A stretch of DNA of 64,000 nt from Nodosilinea sp. FACHB-141. Lineage in GTDB: Bacteria; Cyanobacteriota; Cyanobacteriia; Phormidesmidales; Phormidesmidaceae. Where the stretch lies: NCBI RefSeq assembly GCF_014696135.1, contig NZ_JACJPP010000011.1, positions 823,197 to 887,196 on the forward strand. The letters run 5' to 3'. How positions within the stretch are numbered: the first letter of the stretch is position 1; each line of letters starts with the position of its first letter. The translations under genes and the position numbers were made by a program. Under the pieces are notes generated by a model that was given only the letters and a program-made list of their open reading frames with translations, was not told the DNA's origin and ran no database searches. This document shows, in pieces, positions 1 to 6,496 of the stretch.

Positions 1-386
1 GAGTGCGTATTTGGGGTGCCCGCACGCTGAGTTCTGATCCTCAATGGCGCTATGTGAATGTGCGCCGATTGGCGATCACCATCCACCGTTGGATTGCCCT
101 CAATTTGGCGGATGTTGCCTTTGAGACAAACGACTTTCGCCTATGGGTACGAATCGAGCGAGAGTTAAATGCCTATCTGCAAACTCTATGGCAGCAAGGG
201 CATCTCCAGGGCGCAACACCTGATGAAGCCTTTAGAGTACGCTGCAATGGAGAGACAAATCCTCTAGAAATGCGCGATCGCGGTGAACTCATAACATTCA
301 TTGAATTTGCTCCAACAATTCCTAATGAATTTATTCAACTGCGGCTGATTCACGGTGACACAGGGGTTGCGATCGCTGCCTCTTGA
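1..386 (+). CDS. Contractile tail sheath protein, C-terminal part (5' partial)
   Basis: C-terminal end of a phage-tail-like sheath protein of the eCIS type (Afp2-4/Pvc2-4 family). The frame is open to the window edge, so the true start lies upstream; the GTG at position 3 is an internal valine. The conserved sheath C-terminal domain is visible: IWGARTLSS, then WRYVNVRRL, then a helix ending in FVETND-like FETNDFRLW, and a closing beta segment. Sheath subunits polymerise around the inner tube and contract to drive it through a membrane. It is followed after 37 bases by the tube gene, the usual order in these clusters. Confidence 0.9.
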   Translation, partial: VRIWGARTLSSDPQWRYVNVRRLAITIHRWIALNLADVAFETNDFRLWVRIERELNAYLQTLWQQGHLQGATPDEAFRVRCNGETNPLEMRDRGELITFIEFAPTIPNEFIQLRLIHGDTGVAIAAS

Positions 387-423
387 CCGGTTTTTCTAAT
401 CTCAAAATTTAAGGAGACCAACA

Positions 424-876
424 ATGCCGAATGCTAAAGCTCCGCATCAGCCTGATCCCTACATGGGGTATAACTTCTTCGTGGAATGGAACGGTATTAT
501 TCATGCGGGATTCCGAGAGTGTAGCGGCTTAGCAGCCACCCGCACCTCCCACGACTATCGAGAAGGCACTGACCCATCTACGATGCGAAAGCTTGGAGGA
601 ATGAAGACCTACCCCAATATCACCCTGCGTCGCGGGACTACCAATAATCGGGAGCTATGGGACTGGTGGCAAACCAACGCCGAAGGAGTTGAAATGCGTC
701 GGGATATTTCTATTGTGATGCTTGACCATACCGGGGAGGAAAAAATTCGCTGGAATCTGACCCATTGCTGGCCCACCACCTGGACTGCACCTGGATTTAA
801 TGCCACCTCTGAAGAAGTGGCGATCGAAGCTTTGGAGCTGGTGCATGAAGGCTTAACCGTTGATACATGGTCGTAA
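424..876 (+). CDS. Inner tube protein of contractile injection system (first copy)
   Basis: 150-aa tail tube protein of the T4 gp19/Afp1/Pvc1 family, which stacks as hexameric rings inside the sheath. Family hallmarks: an N-terminal DPYMGYNFFVEWNG strand, GFRECSGL, YREGTDPSTMRKLGG, a KTYPNITLRRG strand and the C-terminal EEVAIEALELVHEGL. A purine-rich AAGGAGA lies just upstream of the ATG. The stop codon overlaps the ATG of the next gene (TAATG at 874-878), indicating translational coupling. A second, diverged tube gene follows at 1453; paired tube genes are normal in eCIS, one often forming the first ring above the baseplate. Confidence 0.93.
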   Translation: MPNAKAPHQPDPYMGYNFFVEWNGIIHAGFRECSGLAATRTSHDYREGTDPSTMRKLGGMKTYPNITLRRGTTNNRELWDWWQTNAEGVEMRRDISIVMLDHTGEEKIRWNLTHCWPTTWTAPGFNATSEEVAIEALELVHEGLTVDTWS

Positions 877-1271
877 TGTCTATGCAAGAGGCTGTGCAAC
901 CAACAATGCAGCAAACTGAATTTCCCTTCGTGCTACCCCAGGGTTATGTCGATAGTGAAGGCACGCTGCACCGAGAAGGAATCATGCGTCTGTCTACGGC
1001 CTACGATGAAATTGCCCCGATGCGCGATCCGAGAGTGCAGTCCAACCCTGGTTACCTGGTTATTATTCTGCTATCGCGGGTGATTACCCAATTGGGAACA
1101 GTGCATCCCATTACGCCCAAACTGATTGAAGGTTTGTTCTCGGGCGACCTAATTTTCTTGCAAGACTTTTATCAACGAATTAACCAAAACGGTCACAGTC
1201 GTCTACAGGTAACCTGCCCCCACTGTCAGGGTGAGTTTCAAGTGGAGACCGTTCCTTTGGGGGAGTCGTAG
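876..1271 (+). CDS. eCIS tail assembly chaperone (T4-type baseplate/tail chaperone family), zero frame
   Basis: 131 aa when started at the ATG that overlaps the stop of the tube gene (TAATG); an upstream in-frame ATG at 867 lies inside the tube gene and is less likely. It resembles small phage and eCIS tail assembly proteins: FPFVLPQGYVDSEGTLHREG, a central helical segment with RDPRVQSNPGYLVIILLSRV, and a late CPHC motif near residue 114. The zero frame stops at 1269-1271 directly after a slippery TTTGGGG heptamer; the -1 frame runs on into a second conserved domain, as in lambda G/GT tail chaperones. The role as chaperone is inferred from family and position. Confidence 0.75.
   Translation: MSMQEAVQPTMQQTEFPFVLPQGYVDSEGTLHREGIMRLSTAYDEIAPMRDPRVQSNPGYLVIILLSRVITQLGTVHPITPKLIEGLFSGDLIFLQDFYQRINQNGHSRLQVTCPHCQGEFQVETVPLGES
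1244..1262 (+). promoter_or_regulatory. Candidate programmed -1 frameshift site
   Basis: The heptamer TTTGGGG (1256-1262) fits X_XXY_YYZ in the chaperone reading frame (T TTG GGG). A Shine-Dalgarno-like GGAG (1244-1247) lies 8 bases upstream, the arrangement that stimulates -1 frameshifting in bacterial dnaX. The zero-frame stop follows within seven bases. Efficiency is unknown. Confidence 0.6.
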
Positions 1272-1426
1272 GCTATCCAGCGGATCGATTGCGGGAGGAA
1301 ATTGCCTACTTGGCTTACCATTTTCATTGGTCCTATGGGCAGGTGATGGGAATGGAACACTGGGAGCGGCAGCAATGGGTAGCCGAAATTGCCCGTATTA
1401 ACCAGCAGTTGAATGAGGAGAGGTAG
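1256..1426 (+). CDS. DUF6760-like domain reached by -1 frameshift from the tail chaperone
   Basis: In the -1 frame relative to the chaperone, the sequence encodes GYPADRLREEIAYLAYHFHW and then a helix with MEHWERQQWVAEI, the pattern of small DUF6760 eCIS proteins. The open frame begins after a TGA at 1232-1234 and has no ATG, GTG, TTG or CTG before the conserved GYP motif (first NTG is TTG at 1289, inside the domain). Expression therefore most likely comes from -1 slippage on T_TTG_GGG at 1256-1262, giving a chaperone-DUF6760 fusion. It ends with TAG at 1424-1426. An unannotated non-NTG start or a sequencing error are alternatives. Confidence 0.7.
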   Translation, partial: FGGVVGYPADRLREEIAYLAYHFHWSYGQVMGMEHWERQQWVAEIARINQQLNEER

Positions 1427-1452
1427 ATGAGAAACAGGAGATATAAAACATT

Positions 1453-1977
1453 ATGCGTGGATTGACGGGAATATCGGCGATCGCCTCCGATGTATTAGGC
1501 GTAAGGCTAAATCCTTACATACCTTACAACTTTCTGGTGGAGCTAGACGGGCTAGTGACGGGCGGATTCATGGAGGTTTTTGGGCTAGAGAGTGAAATTA
1601 AACTTGAATCCTACGAAGAAGGCGGTCAAAACGATTACGTCCATCAATTTCCCACTCGGACAACCTATCCTAATTTAGTACTGAGTAAGGGACTGACTGA
1701 TGCTTGGACTCTGTGGAGTTGGTATGACGATGCTTGTCACGGCAAAATCTGCCGCCGCAACGGCACGATTATGCTGCTCGATCACCAGCGATTGCCCGTG
1801 AGATGGTGGAACTTTAGAGATGCTTATCCAGTGAAGTGGACGGGGCCTCAATTTAATAGCAGTGCTCAGGATATTGCGGTAGAAAAAATCGAACTGGTGC
1901 ATCGAGGCATCACAATCCCAATAGCAAGTAAAGGGCTTCGCAGAGCCAATCAACTTGATCGTTTAGAGACTTCTTAA
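1453..1977 (+). CDS. Inner tube protein of contractile injection system (second copy)
   Basis: 174-aa paralogue of the first tube gene (gp19/Afp5-like family), with LNPYIPYNFLVELDG, GGFMEVFGLESEIK, TYPNLVLSKGLTD and AVEKIELVHRGI marking the same beta-barrel fold. A ribosome site AGGAG precedes the ATG by 12 bases. It is more diverged and likely forms a specialised ring at the baseplate end, as second tube proteins do in other eCIS. The frame stays open for 45 further sense codons after the TAA at 1975-1977, to TAA 2113-2115, so the C terminus may once have been longer, or the stop may be leaky. Confidence 0.9.
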   Translation: MRGLTGISAIASDVLGVRLNPYIPYNFLVELDGLVTGGFMEVFGLESEIKLESYEEGGQNDYVHQFPTRTTYPNLVLSKGLTDAWTLWSWYDDACHGKICRRNGTIMLLDHQRLPVRWWNFRDAYPVKWTGPQFNSSAQDIAVEKIELVHRGITIPIASKGLRRANQLDRLETS

Positions 1978-2120
1978 GCAGTAGGCAATATTTGCGGTGC
2001 GTCGGTCGATCGCGCTGGTAGAGAGGATAGCAAAGGCATTGGTATAGTGAGGAATCCGGTAGCAACAGGCTTGAGTAACGTAACTAACAGCGCTACAAAC
2101 GTGATTAATTCCTAAAATGT

Positions 2121-3722
2121 ATGGTTCAGTCCCTCTGGCAAGATGCCCTTAATCTACAGCTAGCTCAGCGCCTACTGCGTCCCCTCATTCGTCCTGGTGT
2201 CATTCCCGACACACTGGCAGTGGCAATTTTTGAGCGATCGCGCCAGTTCAAGCAACGCCTTAGTTTGCTGCATCACTTTCAACAGCGCTGGAACAAACAA
2301 TTTGATCTCCAGGTACCGGACATACCCATTGTCTATGCTCATTGGGCTGCTCCCGCAACACAAAGCGTTGTCTCTGACAATCTTTCTGATCGCAATCAGG
2401 AAGGTTCTAGTGAATCGGTACGGATAGAGCGGGAACACACTATTTCAACTCAAACCGTGATCCAGCAGCCCGTCGATGGAGCAACAGATTCAGCTTCCCC
2501 CTCCCTGCCACTAGTAATTCAAGCTAAATTTGTGGATCCTGCCGCTTCGACAGCTACCTCACATCTGCTGCCAACCCCATCTAATTCAACGTCTCTTCAG
2601 TCTTCAATTAAGGATAGAGAAACTGAGGGTAGAGAATCAGCCTTGCCAAGGCTAAGTGTGAGTGCAGCTTCCATACCCAAGTCTTCCCAACTTCCGATCG
2701 TGACTGCATCACCGCGATCGCCCTTATTGGAGCCAGAACTCAATAGGGGAATGTCTTCTGTAGAAGAGCAAGCCTTGGTGGTTAAAGCAGACAATCAACC
2801 TGCGCTGCCAACTTCATCCCAATTACCAGAACAGAAACCTCTACTGCGATCGCCAGCGGTCAATCAGCTACCCCTTGCAAGTGCAACATCGCAACCAATT
2901 GGTTCAGAGCTAACCACTGCAATCGCGGCCCTAACGACTGAATCCCAACCTCTAGAAGAACTGCCCCTCACCAAAGCAGAAAAAGTGCAATTGGTGGTTA
3001 AAGCAGACAATCAACCTGAGCTGCCAACTTCATCCCAATTACCAGAACAGAAACCTCTAATGCGATCGCCAGCGGCCAATCAGCTACCGCTTTCAAGTGC
3101 AACATCGCCACCAACTGGTTCAGATCTAAACACCGCGATCGCGGCCCTAACGACTGAATCCCAACCTCTAGAAGAACTGCCCCTCACCAAAGCAGAAAAA
3201 GTGCAATTGGTGGTTAAAGCAGACAATCAACCTGAGCTGCCAACTTCATCCCAATTACCAGAACAGAAACCTCTAATGCGATCGCCAGCGGCCAATCAGC
3301 TACCGCTTTCAAGTGCAACATCGCCACCAACTGGTTCAGATCTAAACACCGCGATCGCAGCCCCAACGACTGGATCCCAACCTTTAGGGGAACTGCCCCT
3401 CGTGAAGGTAGAAAATGCGGCTGCATTATCTCCATCTCAGGCGCTCCGACAGCAAACTCAACCGATGGTATTTGCCCATGCGCTAACCCAGGTTTCTTCC
3501 AGTAAGCAGGAATTACCCATGACGACCGCTTTTAGTCATCAGTCAACTGACCGATCACCTATTGTCAACGGTCAACCTGCTAACCAAACTCTATCTACCC
3601 CAACAGTCTCTCCCACCCAACCGTCGGTAGATGTTAGCCGCCTAACCCAGCAAGTGGAACGAAAACTGATACGGAAACTCGCTGTAGAGCGCGAGCGTAG
3701 AGGACAACGGACATGGCATTAG
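2121..3722 (+). CDS. eCIS linker-like protein with tandem 72-residue repeats
   Basis: 533 aa with no known enzymatic domain. The first ~70 residues are helical and hydrophobic (a SLWQDALNLQLAQRLLRPL segment); residues ~75-500 are Ser/Thr/Pro/Gln-rich, low-complexity and probably disordered, including three tandem 72-aa repeats (DNA 2775-3422). The last ~30 residues are a charged helix with QQVERKLIRKLAVERERRG, an ending I associate with small eCIS proteins encoded at this position between the tube and LysM genes. The two ordered ends joined by a variable linker suggest a structural tether, but the function is unknown. It overlaps the next gene by 10 bases. Confidence 0.75.
   Translation: MVQSLWQDALNLQLAQRLLRPLIRPGVIPDTLAVAIFERSRQFKQRLSLLHHFQQRWNKQFDLQVPDIPIVYAHWAAPATQSVVSDNLSDRNQEGSSESVRIEREHTISTQTVIQQPVDGATDSASPSLPLVIQAKFVDPAASTATSHLLPTPSNSTSLQSSIKDRETEGRESALPRLSVSAASIPKSSQLPIVTASPRSPLLEPELNRGMSSVEEQALVVKADNQPALPTSSQLPEQKPLLRSPAVNQLPLASATSQPIGSELTTAIAALTTESQPLEELPLTKAEKVQLVVKADNQPELPTSSQLPEQKPLMRSPAANQLPLSSATSPPTGSDLNTAIAALTTESQPLEELPLTKAEKVQLVVKADNQPELPTSSQLPEQKPLMRSPAANQLPLSSATSPPTGSDLNTAIAAPTTGSQPLGELPLVKVENAAALSPSQALRQQTQPMVFAHALTQVSSSKQELPMTTAFSHQSTDRSPIVNGQPANQTLSTPTVSPTQPSVDVSRLTQQVERKLIRKLAVERERRGQRTWH
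2775..3422 (+). repeat. Three tandem 216-bp in-frame coding repeats
   Basis: Copies begin at about 2775, 2991 and 3207, each with TTGGTGGTTAAAGCAGACAA, so the period is exactly 216 bp (72 codons). Copies two and three are nearly identical for most of their length; copy one differs at scattered sites, and copy three diverges in its last ~60 bases. The unit carries HIP1-type GCGATCG motifs. Confidence 0.95.
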
Positions 3723-4432
3723 AAAGACTCACAATTCAAGTTGAAGAAAGCAGAAATAAATTTAGTAAAGAGATACCTGTTCTCTACAACCCCAATAAGC
3801 TAACGATTGTAAAGTCTGGCTGGAAAGCTAGTGCCAATGGTCTAGTGCCAAAGGACGATCCTGCTAGCCTCACAGTTGAGCTTTTCTTTGATACCAGTGC
3901 TCCCGATAAAGATAACACTGCTTCGTCGATCTTTCAAAAAGCTACAGACTTGTTAACCACTCCTAGTACGCAAGCCATAGATGTCAGGATATATACTCTC
4001 CCCATCTATAACCTCAGTTTCATAAATGCCCGCTTCAATCTTGGTCGGCCTCCTCTTTGCCGGTTGGTGTGGGGAGGCAAGCCTAATATTAGACATTTTA
4101 ATGGCTCCGTGCTGTTTAAAGGGGTTCTTCAGCAGGTCATTCAAACCTTTACCCACTTCACTGCTGAGGGTATGCCAGTCCGAGCCACTCTCAACTGTAC
4201 GTTTCTAGAGTGGGAAGAACCTGAACAACAGCAGAAGAAGACAAATCCCGTTGATGATCCGATTCGCATTATTAAGCAAGGAGAAACCCTCAGCAGCATT
4301 GCCCAGGAAGAATATGGTGACTCTTCTCTGTGGCGAATCATTGCCAATGCCAATCGGTTGAATAATCCTCGTACGTTAGAGGTTGGTAGTTTTCTGACTG
4401 TGCCGCCATTGCCTTCTCAAGGAGGACGTTAG
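3713..4432 (+). CDS. LysM-domain eCIS tube/hub adaptor (Afp7/Pvc7-like)
   Basis: 239 aa. An N-terminal CIS tube-type domain (about residues 1-165) starts MALERLTIQVEE, continues VLYNPNKLTIVKS and contains VRATLNCTFLEWEE. A C-terminal LysM domain (about 183-232) has IKQGETLSSIAQEEYGDSSL, WRIIANANRLNNP and GSFLTVPPLP. In phage and eCIS particles this protein (T4 gp53-like role) sits between the tube and the baseplate hub. In a cyanobacterium LysM could also contact peptidoglycan, but here it is most likely structural. Overlaps the preceding gene by 10 bases and precedes the hub gene by 2, so it is translationally coupled. Confidence 0.9.
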   Translation: MALERLTIQVEESRNKFSKEIPVLYNPNKLTIVKSGWKASANGLVPKDDPASLTVELFFDTSAPDKDNTASSIFQKATDLLTTPSTQAIDVRIYTLPIYNLSFINARFNLGRPPLCRLVWGGKPNIRHFNGSVLFKGVLQQVIQTFTHFTAEGMPVRATLNCTFLEWEEPEQQQKKTNPVDDPIRIIKQGETLSSIAQEEYGDSSLWRIIANANRLNNPRTLEVGSFLTVPPLPSQGGR

Positions 4433-4434
4433 CG

Positions 4435-5517
4435 ATGCCACAAGTCAAATCTGGTTCAGATAGGCTAGCTCCAAAAGTCGAAATTCTGATTAACAGTCGT
4501 CTTCTAGAAACCAAGGCAAAGACCAGTGTACTGGCTGTAGAAGTTGCGGAAGATGTTGAGGCCGTGGGCATGTTTACTCTAGAACTCAACAATGAGAATC
4601 TAGAGGATCAAAAGGTTGTATTGTCCGACGATGATCAGTTTAAGCCAGGTAACAAAGTCGAGATCAAGTTTGGCTACGGCAACCAAATAAAAGTGGTTAT
4701 GGTGGGAGAAATTACCGGGTTGGAACCCGAGTTTTTTTCTGACCAGGCTCCTCGATTAATCGTGCGTGGGCATGACTTAAGCCATCGCCTGATGCGAGGC
4801 ACCAAAACTCGATCGTTCACTGGAATGCGAGACAGCGATATTGTGGCGCAGGTTGCCGGAGATGCCAACTTATCTGTGAGCGCTAGTCCTACCTCAGAAC
4901 AGCTAGAATATGTGCTGCAACGGAATCAAACAGATCTGGCGTTTATTCGCGATCGCGCCTCTCGGATTGGGTACGAGATCCTGGTTGAAGGCACCGTGTT
5001 AATCTTTCGCCCCTTGCAGCCTCAGGGTGAAGCAAAACTGACGCTAGACCGAACCGACCTGTTGGAATTCTCTCCCCGCTTGAACACCTTAGGGCAGGTA
5101 AATGAAGTGGAAGTTCGGGGCTGGGATGCTCGGCAAAAAGAGCCTACTGTAGTAGGAAAAGCCAGCGATAGCAATGTGGTCGCAATGGGCAAAGACACAA
5201 CCAGTGGTATCCGTGCCACCGCCAGTGAATTTGGCAAGACGGCCTATGCCGTGATTGACCAAGCGGCAGCGAGTCCTCAAGCGGCCCAAACGATTGCCCA
5301 GGGGCAAATCAACCGGATGGCGTTGAGCTACATCACCGGGGAAGGGGCTTGCAAGGGCAACGCAGCCCTACAAGCCGGTCAGGTAATCAAAATTGTGGGG
5401 CTGGGACAGCGTTTTAGTGGAAACTACTACGTGACTGCTACCAACCATCGCTATGCCGTTGGAGAAGGCTATCGCACCGAGTTTAGCGTGAGGAGGAATG
5501 CAACCCGATGCCCTTAG
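4435..5517 (+). CDS. Baseplate hub protein (gpD/VgrG-like, N-terminal half of Afp8)
   Basis: 360-aa hub subunit of the phage late-control D/VgrG hub family. Visible hub features: repeated beta-barrel segments with MFTLELNNENL, VEIKFGYGNQ and VMVGEITGLEP, then LIVRGHDLSHRLMRGTKTRSF and the conserved VLQRNQTDLAFIRDRASRIG. It forms the trimeric collar joining tube and spike. In Afp8/Pvc8 the hub and spike are one polypeptide; here they are two genes, with the spike gene overlapping by 10 bases. Confidence 0.92.
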   Translation: MPQVKSGSDRLAPKVEILINSRLLETKAKTSVLAVEVAEDVEAVGMFTLELNNENLEDQKVVLSDDDQFKPGNKVEIKFGYGNQIKVVMVGEITGLEPEFFSDQAPRLIVRGHDLSHRLMRGTKTRSFTGMRDSDIVAQVAGDANLSVSASPTSEQLEYVLQRNQTDLAFIRDRASRIGYEILVEGTVLIFRPLQPQGEAKLTLDRTDLLEFSPRLNTLGQVNEVEVRGWDARQKEPTVVGKASDSNVVAMGKDTTSGIRATASEFGKTAYAVIDQAAASPQAAQTIAQGQINRMALSYITGEGACKGNAALQAGQVIKIVGLGQRFSGNYYVTATNHRYAVGEGYRTEFSVRRNATRCP

Positions 5518-6092
5518 GAGATTTAGTCAGTTTATTGACACCGTTAGAAGCAAGCGATCGCATTTATGGAGTCATGATTGCGATCGTCACTAACATCCAA
5601 GATCCCCAAAAACTGGGTCGGATGAAGATTAAACTGCCGCTGCTTTCGATGACCGATGAGAGTGACTGGGCACGGATGCTAACCCCCCTTGCGGGTAACG
5701 AGCAGGGGCTATATTGCCTCCCGCAAGTAGGCGACGAAGTGTTAGTCGCTTTTGAGCAGGGCGATCCTCAACACCCCTATGTTTTAGGTGCCCTCTGGAG
5801 TGCTAGTGCTATCCCTCCCACAGCCGAGGTGAGTCAGCGCCAACTGGTATCCCGCAGTGGTCACGCGATCGTGCTGGATGACACTGAGGGTTCTGAGCAG
5901 ATCGAGATTCGCGATCGCACGGGCAAAAATCGCATTGTCATCACCAGCAAAGATAATAGCCTGGTGATTGAAGGTGAGGGTGAAATCACGATCAAAGCCA
6001 AAGGCAAGCTGACTCTATCGGGCAAAGGGGTAGAAATTGACGCCCAGGGTAGCAAGGTAGACGTTAAAGCCAGTCAAATGGAGGTGAAGTGA
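5508..6092 (+). CDS. Baseplate spike protein with OB-fold and beta-helix (gpV/gp5-like)
   Basis: 194 aa. Residues ~18-100 form the gp5/VgrG OB domain: YGVMIAIVTNIQDPQKLGRM, then WARMLTPLAG and LPQVGDEVLVAFEQGDP. Residues ~135-194 are short alternating beta strands (ITIKAKGKLTLSGKGVEI, then VDVKASQ) expected to trimerise into the puncturing beta-helix. The protein has no lysozyme domain. The start ATG overlaps the hub gene by 10 bases. It carries the tip of the injection device, possibly capped by a PAAR-like protein encoded elsewhere. Confidence 0.92.
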   Translation: MPLGDLVSLLTPLEASDRIYGVMIAIVTNIQDPQKLGRMKIKLPLLSMTDESDWARMLTPLAGNEQGLYCLPQVGDEVLVAFEQGDPQHPYVLGALWSASAIPPTAEVSQRQLVSRSGHAIVLDDTEGSEQIEIRDRTGKNRIVITSKDNSLVIEGEGEITIKAKGKLTLSGKGVEIDAQGSKVDVKASQMEVK

Positions 6093-6095
6093 GCG

Positions 6096-6482
6096 ATGGA
6101 TAGCGACTTTTTAGGAGTTGGATGGACTTCTCCAGTAACGCTGGATGGTAAAGGGCAAATTCAGCCCGCTCGTTATGAAGAAGCCGTGCGCCAATCAATT
6201 CGCATGATCTTGAGCACTGCCAGAGGCGAACGGTTAATGCGTCCTGACTTTGGCTGTAGCCTGCACGATCTAGTGTTTTCTACCAACAGTGTAGCGGCGA
6301 TCGGTCAGGTAATCAGTGCGGTGCAGGAGTCTTTGATTCAGTGGGAACCTCGCATTGATGTGTTGAATGTAACCGCGATTCCCGATGCGGATGAACCCAA
6401 TCGATTGTTAATTGACATTCGTTATTTAGTGCGTACCACCAACAATCTCTTCAACCTCGTTTATCCGTTCTACGTCACCTAA
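6096..6482 (+). CDS. Baseplate wedge protein, gp25/Afp9-like
   Basis: 128-aa member of the gp25 family, the core baseplate wedge subunit that joins sheath to baseplate. Diagnostic are the helix RQSIRMILSTARGERLMRPD followed by FGCSLHDLVF, and the C-terminal strand LLIDIRYLVRTTNNLFNLVYPF. The family glutamate in the GER loop is present. Gene starts 3 bases after the spike gene; length is typical. Confidence 0.93.
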   Translation: MDSDFLGVGWTSPVTLDGKGQIQPARYEEAVRQSIRMILSTARGERLMRPDFGCSLHDLVFSTNSVAAIGQVISAVQESLIQWEPRIDVLNVTAIPDADEPNRLLIDIRYLVRTTNNLFNLVYPFYVT

Positions 6483-6496
6483 CTTTTCTATTCTCC

